Shown here in pieces: positions 45,462 through 56,902 of a stretch of 64,000 bases of DNA. Every line of letters begins with the position of its first letter. Position 1 is the first letter of the stretch. The notes below the pieces were generated by a model that worked only from the letters and a program-made list of their open reading frames with translations, was not told the DNA's origin and did no database searches. The position numbers and the translations under genes are program-made. This DNA comes from Lepidodermella squamata (taxonomy: Eukaryota; Gastrotricha). The DNA is taken from positions 496,001 to 560,000 of the forward strand of contig JBLDXI010000007.1 in the NCBI GenBank assembly GCA_047495785.1, in the 5' to 3' direction.

Positions 45462-47978
45462 AGAAAGGGAACAGCTCAGCAAGTCCGAGGTTAACGGCTG
45501 GGAAACCAAGTTCGAAAATGGTTTTAGTTACTCCGAGTTCTACGCTTCAACGATCGATTGTCGCCGCAATTTCGTCAGCTTGGCCTACGAAGATCAGCAG
45601 GATACGTTGCTAGGTGTTTACTGCGGCGATGGTTGGGTTCCAAATTTCAACGGAGAATTCCGCCGAGCTGTCATCGTCAAAGTCTACGTCACACTGCCGT
45701 TTTTGGGGTTCAAAATCCGTTTCCATAAATCAGTTACACCAGCTCGATTAAACGTAGCCGAAGCAACGTGTAGTTACTCTTACTTCATGTGCCAAGGTGC
45801 GAGTGGTCGGTGTATACCTGAGTCTTATAGATGCGACGATCAGCGAGACTGTCCCGGTGGCGAGGATGAAGTCAACTGCGAACAACAAATTGTAGATGAA
45901 TCACTAGCTGCAGGGCGTGAGTCATCTGTTACGCCATCGATCGACTCCGGTTGTGGGTCTCCGAAATATCAAAATGGCGATAGTGGGTACTTCAACACAT
46001 TAGGCTACCCTTGCCATTACCCATCAAACTCCCGCTGCACATGGTATATTAACACCGAACCAGGGAAGGTTAAAATTTCCTCGTTTCTAGCTTCGATTAT
46101 TCAAACACATTTTTTCCCAGAATATTGTATTAACTTTCAATTCGATATTCGGTCTCGAGTCTGGGAATGCTGCAATTGAAGAGGAATGTCCCTTCGATTC
46201 GCTGACGCTTTACAACCTGGCTGGTAACCAGAACTCGCAGGAGCTATTTTTGAAAAAGTTTTGCGGAAATAAAGCGCCGGCTCCAATGTTGATCAGGAGT
46301 AGCTCGATCATGCTATTGTTCGAAAGCGACTCGTCACGGGAAGGTCAAGGTTTCCGCCTCGGATGGGCTGTTGTCGATGAAGCAGCCGCTTTCAACTTGA
46401 TGAAGAAACGATTGACAACAACGCCTACACCGCTAATAGAAAATCAAAAGGTAAGTCGAAATTCCGCCATTCAATCGATTAATTCCGCCTTATAAATTCA
46501 GTCATTGGTAATCGTCGAACCTACTGCATGCTCTTCAGCTGATGGCGCTGTGCTTAATTCGACCCACGGAACGATCCGCTCGCCCGGTTTCGGGACGAAT
46601 CTTTACCCGTCGTCGATTTTATGTCGGTGGATAATAAAACCGACTCTACAACCAGGCCAATCTGTTTCGTTCATCGAGCTTCACTTCTACGACTTTGTTA
46701 TCCAAGGATCGAACGGCTGTTCGGCGGACGCGCTTCGAGTACGGCACCTGGACCGTCAAAATCGATTGCGGGATGTTTCATTCTGTAACAGCAATAAACC
46801 AGCTATTGGCGAGGCTGTTGTCTTCCTGCCGAAAAACGCCGAGTTGGAACTGATTTTTCAAACAAATAGCGAGGTTCAAGAACGAGGGTTTCAGTTGGGT
46901 TTCGTTGTGATTGTCAGAGGTAACATGCCTCATCTTCCGCCAACCCCAAAACCGGCCAAGCAACGACTTTGCGGCATAAGCCGAGTCGAACCGCCTGCTT
47001 ATTCAGTCGTAAAGCCGTCGTCGCCATTTCGAATCGTCGGCGGACGAGTCGTTAAGCCCGGTTCATGGCCATTTGTTGTCGAACTCGTGTTTCAGGGCTA
47101 CCATCTATGCGCTGCAACTGTTTTGAATAACCGATGGCTTCTGACGGCCGCGCATTGCTTCCGAAGCGCAGATCGAAGGCGAACACGTGAATGGTACGTC
47201 GTTATTGGGCGGCATTCAATTTACTCAACTGTTGCTTGGGATCGACGAAGTCCTGTTCAATACGTTGCGATTCGGAATGTTTTCTTACATCGCCATTTCG
47301 GACGGACGTCGAATGCTAAGGAATATGACATCGCTTTGATTCTACTCGATCAGCCGGTAACAAAAAAAACAATGTTTGCCTTGCAACATTAAATTTTTCC
47401 AGATTAAGCTTGGAGGAATCGCGAACGCCGCTTGCTTGCCAACCCATGATACCGCGACGTCAGATCGATGTTTCGTCCTAGGTTGGGGCGAAACGAAATT
47501 TACTGGTTATTATTTTTAAAATTAGAGTTGGAAATATAGATAAATGAGAATTTTTAGGTGGCGAGGGATTGCTGAAGCAGGCTTCTATGCCAATTTTACC
47601 CAATCATATGTGCCGAGGCATGAATCTTTACTACTACGCCCTTCTTACTGATGCTATGATTTGCGCTGGGTAAGGCTCCGGAGGCGTCATTTTTAGGGTT
47701 ATCTCCAAACTTAATTCGCAGATATGAAGCAGGTGGAGTGGACGCTTGCCAAGGTGACTCGGGCGGTCCGCTATTATGTCTCGGGAAAGACAAAAGATGG
47801 GAAGTCCACGGCATTGTTTCTTGGGGAAAAGGCTGCGCAGGGGCTAGAGCTCCAGGTTAAATCGGATTATTATCAATAGAAATTGAAGTTATTACCATTT
47901 TTTTTATTTTCAGGTATTTATACCAGAGTTTACAAGTACCGAGACTGGATTCGCCAAGTCGTCACGGCCTTCTCGTGA
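45093..47978 (+). CDS. CUB/LDLa/CUB/CUB/trypsin serine protease
   Basis: Exons 45093-45156, 45227-46068, 46121-46450, 46502-47356, 47403-47505, 47558-47669, 47722-47855 and 47914-47978 join in phase to 834 residues. A CUB-like N-terminal region is followed by an LDL-receptor class A module ([30 protein letters not shown]), then two CUB domains (from [12 protein letters not shown] and from [17 protein letters not shown]), then a chymotrypsin-fold protease starting [20 protein letters not shown]. The triad is intact: His in LLTAAHC (about 630), Asp in EYDIALI (about 688), Ser in [10 protein letters not shown] (about 781). The layout resembles ovochymase or complement-type proteases. No signal peptide is seen on the modelled first exon, so the true 5' end may be further upstream. 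A broken copy lies at 40085-41722. Confidence 0.88.
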
Positions 47979-48047
47979 TTTTTATTATTATTTTAATGAT
48001 TTTTGTGTTTATTCATTCCTTCATTAATCCTTGAACTTCGGAGGCTT

Positions 48048-48053
48048 AATAAA
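48048..48053 (+). terminator. Protease polyadenylation signal
   Basis: AATAAA 70 bases after the protease stop; another AATAAA-type string follows near 48085. Confidence 0.5.
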
Positions 48054-50316
48054 TAATAAGATATTCATAAATTAAAGCTGTTAAATAAAACCGGACATTC
48101 GATAGCTTCTTGGTCACGAGTCACGAGTAAAAAGTAATGCGATGTGTTGAAAATCTCGATTACTTTCCGGCGACAAGACCTGACGTTTATTATTCAGACT
48201 ACATCAGACGGAAATTTCCTGGCTGTTTTCAGGGCGTTTTAGCTGTGTTGCTACAGGTATGCAAATAACGTATTATCGCGGCGAATAATGCAGCGTATGA
48301 GCCATATTTACGCTTGCTCACCGATAGTTTTAGCTGAATCGATTTTCTCAATTTTTCATCATCACCATATAGTCAAGAATAATTTGATGATCTCGCGCAG
48401 TTTCTATAAAATGCGAGATACAATACCACATTATAGTATCAATATTACCTGGCTATGGTAAATAAACCACATTTACACGCCTCTCAGAAATTCATTCTCC
48501 CGCATCACAGCAGTAACCACCAAAAAACAATGCTGGCATATAATGGGAATAATTTAGCCAGACTCATTTCGTATGCGCATTTGACGGTCCCCTATGACGG
48601 CGCTCTTTTGGACATCTACTAACACAGCAGCACTTGACAATATACGCGGTGCTGATAATCGGCGCAAAACATTTCCCGTATGTATACATCATTATATTAA
48701 ATGAGAAATGTGAATAAAATCGATGAGGCAGCATCAATAATTTGTCTTGTTGGAAGTACGAAAAAATTTAACTGCCGTCTTTCGCGAGCACATGTAAAAC
48801 ATCATTTATGATGTATTGGCGCATAAGTGGGTCTCGCGTTTTCCGACGAGAAACTAATATCTTTGCCGGCTTCGGCAGACATATTAGTAGATCGGAGACA
48901 TGTGAACAATTCACATAATAATGAATGATTCCCCGCGTCTATAACCCTCGCAATTTTACATTTTACGCGGATAGCTCAGATAAACGGACGGGATTTGCGA
49001 TGTTAGATGAGATTCAAAGCCCCGCATGGTTTCATAAGCCGATTCAGTCGAGCTTTATTTTTTCCTATAGCAACCCTTTCAAACCTCTTGGTTCATATAT
49101 ATATTTTATTTATTCTAGGCTTATGAACCGCATTTCACATCATGCATTGTTTATCCATATCTTCCTTTTCTACCTTCTATATGCAGTCTGCACGCTGTTT
49201 TAATTAAAAATTATATCTCGATGCAAGTTAAATTTACAAATGATTATCACGTCGCTAAAATCACGCCTCGCCTCGCGTAAATAAATCTAATTCTATCAAA
49301 TTACGCTCATAATTCTATGCGGTCTAGGTCACGCGCTCTGCACTACTAATTTTTACATATTGAACGACCCACAATGCCTCACCTGCTCATTCCCCAGGTT
49401 GTTACTATAATTATATTGCAATATACCCTGATGACGAAAATTAGTCACGTGGAACTAAACAGGGTATTATTTTTGCGCTTGTCGGCCTTGTGGGGACATT
49501 TGTGTGTGTGTGGTGCAAACAACTTGGTTCGGTCGACTGGCTGTTCTCGCATGTTTGAGCTAACACGCTGCCGCTTCTCATGATAGGTGCCATCTATAGT
49601 AATATACGGCCTTAAGGTCAATTCACCTGGTTTCATCTCGTATATCCTTTTACCTGTGTGAAGAGGAACAGACTCGCTGTTAGGTCGCCAGTAGACGCTA
49701 ATGACTTGTATCTCTTTATATCTTGAGACCAGAGTGACATAGCATCACTGTTTTAGCTGTTTTCCCCAATGTCAGTATAAATCAACTTATAACTATGGAG
49801 GTTTTTTGACCTGAACGTAATTATTTATTATTTCCCCTAATAAATAATTTATTCTCGGCGAGGAATGTGTCATAAAAGAAACTAGGTCTCAGGTCTCTAG
49901 GGCTTTGCTTCTATTTCTATTGCCCATCTGGAAGGAATCGAGAAATGAAATTACTATAGAATATAATATCATTTTTATTGAATTTTTTACTTCAAACATT
50001 CTTTCGGAATTTATCTATCTATAGGCTGATATCTCTCACGTTGTATCGAACCTTAATTTGCTAGTATAAGCTCACCAGGTGCGCAGATAATTAAATATAA
50101 TATTTAAATCATTTAATCCGTTGGAAAAATAGCTGACTATAAACCGCTATGTGAAATGTAGCTGCGAACCTCTTGCGCTGTCGCAAATTATTAACTTTCA
50201 AATTATTTTGTAGATTTTATTTAAATTTGAATGGACAGGTCGCGTGTGCCAACTGGCTGAAACTCTTGATATCAAATTCGGTTAATACGGAGTCCTTTTG
50301 GACATAAAAAGGATAC
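48054..50316. other. Intergenic region
   Basis: About 2.3 kb, AT-rich, no supported exon. A short (TG)n tract lies near 49501. It presumably includes the promoter of the CD225-like gene. Confidence 0.35.
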
Positions 50317-51170
50317 ATGGATCCAACTTCAGGCCCTCCTCCATCGTATCAGGAAGTTGTCACTGCTGTACAGTTGATGAAATGCAACCATCAAAGGCCT
50401 TCAGATGCGATAACCTCTCATCAACTGCCACCTTATAATCAAAACGCAACTGTAAATTCGACGCAGAGGCAGGCCAAGGCGCGAGATATTCTCGACAACA
50501 GCCTTTCGGATGACAGCAACTTACATCTTTCGTCACCGAGTGATAGTGAAAGTACTCTTCCAAGATGCTCTCGTTACTTTTACTCAACCAGTCACCAAGC
50601 AGCGGGCGACACTAGTATTGCTTTCTCTTTTCTACCTCAACGCTTGGATAACGTACAGCTGAGCACGAGCACGCTGTCATTTTCCGATCAAGACTTGATG
50701 GATCGAGATGAATGGCGGTCGAGAGCTAAACGCATGTCGTGGTACAGCATTTTCTGGCTGGGATGGATGTTTTGTGGAATCAAAGCTCTAATGATTTCAT
50801 ATAGGAAAACCTCAGAAATGTATGATATTTTTTTAGGCTTTATTGTCAACTTTTTTAGAATTTTTTTCCTCGCTTTAGAAAAGATTACAAAGCTGCCATA
50901 AAACTAGCAAGACTTTCATTTGTGTTGGGGAAACTTCTCGTTGTTGTAATCATCTTGTTGGCAATTGTCGGACGAGCTCGACTGGAAATCAGCTCTTCTC
51001 AGAAGTTATTCCTAATAAGGCAGTACCAATCAGTCAATGACGATCATCGAATCACGGCTTCAACAAGCGTGCAAAACACACGACTCGTCGCGCGTATCAA
51101 TGCTGGATTTCCACCCTCACTACCGCCATTCCCTTCTAGAACAGACAGTGAGCATCACTATAAAAGATGA
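50317..51170 (+). CDS. CD225/dispanin-family membrane protein
   Basis: Two exons (50317-50819, 50879-51170) give 264 residues. The N-terminal half is Pro/Ser-rich and probably cytosolic, with a PPPSYQEV (PPxY-type, WW-binding) motif near the start. The CD225 module follows: SWYSIFWLGWMFCGIKALMI (helix 1), a basic turn (SYRKTSEIKDYKAAIKLARL) and helix 2 (LGKLLVVVIILLAIVG). The tail is about 65 residues. The donor AAT|GTATGA was chosen because it restores the family loop. Dispanins include IFITM, PRRT and SynDIG types. The PPxY and long N-terminus differ from IFITM; no orthologue is named. Confidence 0.75.
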
Positions 51171-51712
51171 AAATTATGGCAGGTTTTGCTATTAGCCATG
51201 CATCTTTTGCTTCATCTCACGCGATTCCCAATCGAGAATTTGAGTCTGTTATATTAGAGCGAAATTAAAATTTTAATCGGAAATAAATTGATCACTGTAC
51301 GTTATTGCTCAAGTGGATTTAACGATTCGATCCTGAAAGCGGTACGCCTTAAATTTCATGCTTACGGTATCATAACCTTCAAATCTGAACCCAGAAGCTT
51401 TAACGAAATTTACCGTTATCGTTTAAACAACAGCCATCGCGTGTTGTAGCCCAACTTGGAGGGTGTAAAATAAACCTCGAAAACGGTAATTTTGAATGTC
51501 TCATGATTTCAGCTTATTTCGAATTTTGGGGGTTAAAATCTGGGCTGGTTTATCAAATTTCGACACTGCCTATCAAAACTGAATAGCAAACTTTATCCAC
51601 TGTTTAATATCGCGTGATCGCTTTGAATTAATCGACTATTAATTAATCTATCAAAAAGCAATTTCATGGGCGAATATCAAACATTTTGTTTCGCGGATTT
51701 AAAATGTTCAGC
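51171..51712. other. Convergent intergenic spacer
   Basis: About 540 bp between the stops of the CD225 gene (+) and the ankyrin gene (-). No feature recognised. Confidence 0.35.
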
Positions 51713-52198
51713 CTAATGCTCCGCGCCCTTCGATTGAAGATATTTGCTGATAGAAATATGATTGTTGTTCATAGCGCAGTCCAGTGGTGTCTGGCCATTG
51801 GTAGTTCGTTGATTCAGCAGGGCGCCTTTTTCAACCAGCAGCTTAACCCCATCCTCCCGATTGTACCTAGCAGCGAAGGTCAATGCGGAGTAACCGTCGT
51901 TATTTTTCGCGTTTATGTCGGCTCCTCTGTCTAGCAGTAAGTTCATCACACCGATATGTCCAAACGTGGCGGCTTGAATTAGAGCTGTATCGCCATTGCT
52001 CGCAGCCGGTTCGGAGACATTAGCGCCAGAATCGAGCAAGCACTTGACGGCATCAAATTGACCGCTGTAAGCAGCGTAAATCAAGGCAGTCCAGCCATGT
52101 TCGTCCTTTTTATTGACCGAACTCGGATCAGCTTGTAGCAGCTCCTGAATTCGTTTTACGTTGCCTTCTTTCGCAGCTTGGCATAGCTCAGGAAGCAT
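51713..52198 (-). CDS. Ankyrin-repeat protein, 161 residues
   Basis: Intronless. Made almost wholly of ankyrin repeats: LCQAAKEGNVKRIQELLQAD, DEHGWTALIYAAYSGQFDAV, NGDTALIQAATFGHIGVMNL, NDGYSALTFAARYNREDGVK and NGQTPLDCAMNNNHISISKY. No other domain, signal or TM segment. Probably a cytosolic protein-binding scaffold. Ankyrin repeats alone do not allow an orthologue call. Confidence 0.85.
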   Translation of the reverse strand: MLPELCQAAKEGNVKRIQELLQADPSSVNKKDEHGWTALIYAAYSGQFDAVKCLLDSGANVSEPAASNGDTALIQAATFGHIGVMNLLLDRGADINAKNNDGYSALTFAARYNREDGVKLLVEKGALLNQRTTNGQTPLDCAMNNNHISISKYLQSKGAEH

Positions 52199-52524
52199 CT
52201 TTGATGTTCAAAAAATAGGTTAATTCAGCTAATGCTGTAAATTGCTACTAGATTCTCCCAAACGTGTGCTTATCGCGCCTTTTTACGTAAATCCTGAATA
52301 AATAATATCTAATTTCGGTGCGGCGATACGGCGCCTCGTCCTGAAAGCGGACGCTTTTTTCACAAGGCATTATAGGTATAAGTAAGTACTTACCTTATTA
52401 TACTATCAGCACGTTTCCAGTTCATAGCTCGCGGCAAAATCTAATTACCTACAACCCATTCATCGCAAAACAACTTTCCATTTGCCGCACTCGTTTTATT
52501 TTATTGGCAAATTGCAAATTATAG
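52199..52524. other. Short spacer
   Basis: About 325 bp between the ankyrin gene start and the receptor gene stop, both minus strand. It holds the ankyrin gene promoter; no motif recognised. Confidence 0.3.
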
Positions 52525-54698
52525 CTAAACATGATGCAAATAATCGTTTTTTGATATATCAGGCTTCAGAAACATTGGTATTATAAAAAACATGAGAAAT
52601 GGAGTCAGGATAATAAGCACAAGGTAAAACGTTGCCACGGCACGGTCTGTAACTCGGACGACGAAAAACCATTTCGAGCCATTCGCTCCTCGCCTGTAGT
52701 TCGGGGCGCCATCCCGCTGTTGGCCGAATGATAAGTGGTTCGATTCGCGATTCGACTCGCCGCGGTTGCAATTACTGCACTGGCAATGCCCGAAATACGT
52801 GTGCCTTGGGCCTTTTATAGCCTTGTTACCTCCGTCTAAGAAGGAGATTGTCTCGCCAAGTGCGGATGTGTAGAATCTATTACGGCCGTAGTAGGCTGGT
52901 AGTTGATTCGGAACAATATCGCCATCATCATCCTCATCCACAGTTCCCCCTAATTTTCTCTAGAATAATGCGAAAAATGTCGGCTAAATTCCCGAAGCCT
53001 GAAAACTACCTTTTGCTCCATGGAAAATGCATGGTCCATAGAGGGCAAAAAATCATTCGCTGCGTTGCTTTCCTTCGGAATAGGAACTTTGACGAATGGC
53101 GCCAATACTTTGCATATTGAATATAAGAGTTTATACGGCGCCAATTTAGCGTGTTCAGCCCTGTCGAGGAGAAGAAACACGAAACCTTGGCCCATTAGGG
53201 CGAATCCTATAAAGCCCATTTGGAGGACGATATAAACCGACAAAAGTGGGGTGTGTTCTAAAAGTTCATAACTTAAATTTCGAAAATGAGAAAAATTTCA
53301 AGTAACCTGAGGTTGTAGGCATCTCTGGAATGATCATCAATTGAAAAACTGTATAGGCCAATAAACTCGTAAAAGATATGTGAATTTTTATGACCTGAAA
53401 TTAAAAAATTGAGGGGCATTGAATTCGAGAAAAATTTAACAAGCCTCATGCGATGGGAGCGCAAATGTAACCAACTCGACCACAGAAATAATAGTACTCG
53501 GTATGATAACGTTCCTTTAAGAAAAGCCATCAACACGATTTTCAAGGCGAAAATAGACTTACATCACGTAAAATTGAACCTTGCGTTTAAGGTGGAGAAC
53601 GAACGAAACGCCGTCGTAGACATGAGACGGGTTAGAATAGTGAACGTTATGAACAAACCCGTGCATATCTCTCAAGTACCACTGCTCATTTTCAGTCCAA
53701 TGAGCAATTGAAATAGGAGGATCTTCGAGATAAATTGCCATCATGGAATGGAGATACATCCAGCTTTGAAACCTCAAAACGCAAATCTGACAAGCAAAAT
53801 TTAAAATTACTTTAGTGAAAGTTTTATTACCTGCTCATCGAATGGAAAATACCTGGAGTAAAAAATCTTTGGCAATTACAAACATGCTAAATAAAGCTAA
53901 AATTACGTGAGATCGAATTCGCAAACTGCAGAAAATAGCCCTCCTGGTCGAAAATGAACGTAGCCATCGCTGTAAATTCGAACCCTTTCGCCAGGTGCTT
54001 CGAATAAATCGTATTTGCGAGGAGCATTCATCAGAGCAATGTCAGGCAGCCAAACATATTTCGCTGAAAAATTGTTGGGGTTACTAGGAACCAATTTATC
54101 GTCGATTTTATATCACAGACCAGGGACTATCAAAACGTTGATGCAAGAGGGATCGGCGCATTCACCAACCCCTGGAAGATGTCTCCAATTAAGAGCCTCG
54201 TCGTTCCAATTCTATATTTTAGGAATCAATAGGGGGAAAATTCGCTCCAATTTTAGAATGAAACTAACGACATAGAGATATCCGGAGAGTGTAATCTGGT
54301 GTTCCTTTTCGTGCTGAAAAAATCAATTTGATCGAAAATTCAATTTTTTCAAGGTGTTTACAATATCTTTAATTGCTTCTAAGCAAAGGCTTATGGTGAC
54401 GTTGACCGGGTCAGCGGCATTCCGCCTCGGGCGATGTCTCGATGAATAATTCGCGAAAAGCAGGTTTTCTAAACACGCTTCGTTAGCTGCAAAAAGGCCT
54501 TAAATCAATAAACAGGTAAAAATGAATGTTCGAAGCATGGATGCTTTTATTTTCAAGAGTTCAAACGAAACATTATTACCTACCTACTTTGCTGCTACAA
54601 TTCGTTTTCGCCAACAGAGCATTCATGTTATCAGCAGCAGCCACTGAGGAGTCAAACAGAGCGAGAAGGAGAAAGACATAGTGCAAAAACCCCATCAT
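52525..54698 (-). CDS. Cys-loop ligand-gated ion channel subunit (nicotinic-like, non-alpha)
   Basis: Eleven exons (54584-54698, 54362-54486, 54272-54313, 54121-54211, 53907-54063, 53831-53852, 53563-53786, 53445-53514, 53307-53394, 53010-53257, 52525-52959) give 538 residues. Signal peptide GFLHYVFLLLALFDSSVAAA. Diagnostic parts: WNDEALNW, VPAKYVWLPDIALMN, a canonical Cys-x13-Cys loop (CEFDLTYFPFDEQIC, using a 22-bp exon), TM1 (NVIIPSTIISVVELVTFALP), TM2 (VIKIHISFTSLLAYTVF), TM3 (SVYIVLQMGFIGFALMGQGF), a large intracellular loop and TM4 (FYLVLIILTPFLMFFIIPMF). No vicinal Cys pair of alpha subunits. The exon 8/9 junction needs a GC donor (GAG|GCTTGT), and the TM1-TM2 linker lacks the usual Gly-Glu-Lys. 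An alternative in-frame ATG lies at 54815. Confidence 0.87.
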
Positions 54699-55191
54699 TT
54701 TCGTGGCATGGCTATAATAATGAGAACTCCTTCTACGCATAGCTGTCCCTGTTTTCAAGGCGAATGCAGGTTGAATCGAAGTGAACATATGTAAAATCGG
54801 CTGTCCTGTCTTCATTTACACCATATGCCCAAAAATCAATAGAAACGCGGCTTCGAGTGTTTAACTTTCAACCTGGTTTTTCGATGCTGGCTACAAGTGC
54901 TAACCAAATATTTAGGGACCCGAAATCACTTTGATTAATATTCACCATCTGAGGAACAAAATTTAAGAGGTACGTGAAAGACCCGGCTGAACCAGTTTAT
55001 TTTAATATCACGTTATGCAAAATTTGAGCCTTTTAGTTACGAAAAAAATGAGTTTTTCTGTAATAACTTCCATACAATTTGAAATTATAACACGCCTTGT
55101 ATAGTAAAAGTAGCAAATGAAAGAGGAGAAAGATCGCTAGAAATAGTTTAGTGTAAATTAAAAGCCGAGTCGAATTTTAATTTTCGTCCGC
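54699..55191. other. Intergenic spacer
   Basis: About 490 bp upstream of the receptor and downstream of the BED-finger gene. No motif recognised beyond AT-rich tracts. Confidence 0.3.
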
Positions 55192-56770
55192 TTAAAACCC
55201 AGCTGGTTCTGTCGATGAGCTGAGATGTCGAACATTGCATGCCGACTGCTTCCTACGAGACCGCTTCTCAGGCACAACATCGTAATCAGGATCGTGAAAT
55301 ACGTGATCATGAGGCGATTCATTGTTCTGCTCGGTTGAATCTTCCTTCATCGGCTCGACATCTGCGATTCCGCATACAGAAAGCGCTCGTTTTAGCGTTT
55401 CCTTACGTCGAACAAGTTCAGAACGGCGCGCATGTAAAGCCGATAGCTTGCTTTGAAGGCTTGCGATTTCACTTTCAACCTCGCTAACTTCGCCGTCAAA
55501 AATGTGCATGGTTGAATGAAGCGCTGTCGCTATTGTTTGTAAAACCCCCGGATTTACGCATTCAAAATCGTTGCATCGCGACGGGGCCGGGGTCATACTC
55601 GTCAGTCCGTAGGCTGGCGAGTGAGGAGGCACTGAGAGATCAAGTGTTGAATCGTCGTACGAGTTGTGATGAGGCGAGTGTAGAACTCGGGACGGCGTAG
55701 CTGAGTTTGTTGACTCCCCTGAAGAAGCGGCACTGCTATTGCTTCGACCATCCATCGCAGCCGGGTGGGCGTTATTCGAAGGTATAACGCTATCGCGATG
55801 ATTCGATTCAGGATTAGGGCTGCATTTATTCATGTGAGACTTCATCGATTTCTAAAAATAAATAGTTTAGTATTCAATTTGAAATTTGGGCAATATTACA
55901 GTGCCATCTCGAGCGGTGTACTTGAGCAATTTACCGCAAGCTTGACATACGACGAATGGAGTAGGGTGATTGTCCAACAAAACTTTCCGAAACAGCTTCA
56001 AATAAGAGAAAAAAATCATTTTTCGGATTATTTCTATACAGGATATGACCGTTAACAAGTGAAAAGTGTGGTTTAGCGTACTTTCTGTCCTTTGACGAAG
56101 GACGATTTTTGGTTTCCAAGATTTTCTTACTCAGTTGTTCTTGAGGATTTTTTATTTTTAAATTTCAGATCTCTAGGAAGCTCCCATCCTCCTTAAAAGA
56201 CGAGGATCCCCAAAGAGTCGCTGGAAGTCCTATCTATTCAGGTTTCTATTCATGTGAGAAAACTAGCTCGATTCCACTATAATTTTTGAATATCCAGCAC
56301 AATTCCTCACCTCAGATTACCCTAAATATTTTCGAGTAAGCAGAAGAAAATAAAATCAGAATTTATTGCGTGATTGATTATTAACTGATGCAATAAAAAA
56401 AAATTAGGCGCATTTTTTCGAAATTAGCATTTTTACTGGTAAACTTAAAAATTAAGCCAAATTTTTCCGCAACCTTGATGACTATCGACCTATTTTTAAT
56501 ATCGTTCGACTCCTCGTTGGTTGAACTTGAAAACGACATCAAAATCTTAAGATGTCAAATATTTTGCCAAACCCCACTTTTCACTTGTTAATTGTCAACA
56601 TTATTTACCGTCCAAACAGGGGCGCGTCCAGCTAAGCAGACAGAGAAAACAACGCGATCTGAGTTACTTTCAATTAACGATGACAGAAGAGCTCTTTCAG
56701 CTTCCAGTTGAGCCGCGGTGGCTTTTCTCGCGTCAGCTGTGCCATTACTGGACTCAGATGCTGACAACAT
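55192..56770 (-). CDS. BED-type zinc finger protein with coiled coil
   Basis: Proposed exons 56654-56770, 55900-55995 and 55192-55851 give about 290 residues. The central exon plus the start of the last encode a BED-like finger: FVVCQACGKLLKYTARDGT, then KSMKSHMNKC (C-x2-C ... H-x4-C). A Ser/Asn-rich linker follows (SSAASSGESTNSATPS), then a heptad-rich segment (FDGEVSEVESEIASLQSKLS to RRKETLKRAL), and a basic tail (PEKRSRRKQ). BED fingers are common in hAT transposases and in genes derived from them; no transposase domain is present, so this may be a domesticated DNA-binding protein. The first splice is uncertain (GTTGTT donor at 56653 or GTAACT upstream). That intron carries a MITE. Confidence 0.6.
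56052..56591. mobile_element. MITE flanked by TTAA, inside the BED-finger gene intron
   Basis: Terminal inverted repeats CAAGTGAAAAGTGTGGTTTA at the left (from 56056) and the reverse complement of CAAGTGAAAAGTGGGGTTTG at the right (ending 56587). Both are flanked by TTAA (56052-56055, 56588-56591). The body shows no ORF. TTAA flanks suggest a piggyBac-type target, although the termini are not the usual CCC start. A related copy lies at 21800-22330 and a terminal fragment near 41819. Confidence 0.8.
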
Positions 56771-56902
56771 ATCACGCCTAATTAAAACTCGGTCAATTAA
56801 AATCAATTGTTTTTTCTTCAAACAAGTCATAGGTATCAATTTGTGAGAAATTTTAAAACACCTAAGAATCAGCAGTCAAATTCATTGTCTCAAACATATC
56901 GT

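Noticed and set aside
48925-49203. 92-codon ORF with hydrophobic C-terminus
   Set aside because: No homology pattern, and the region is AT-rich intergenic DNA.
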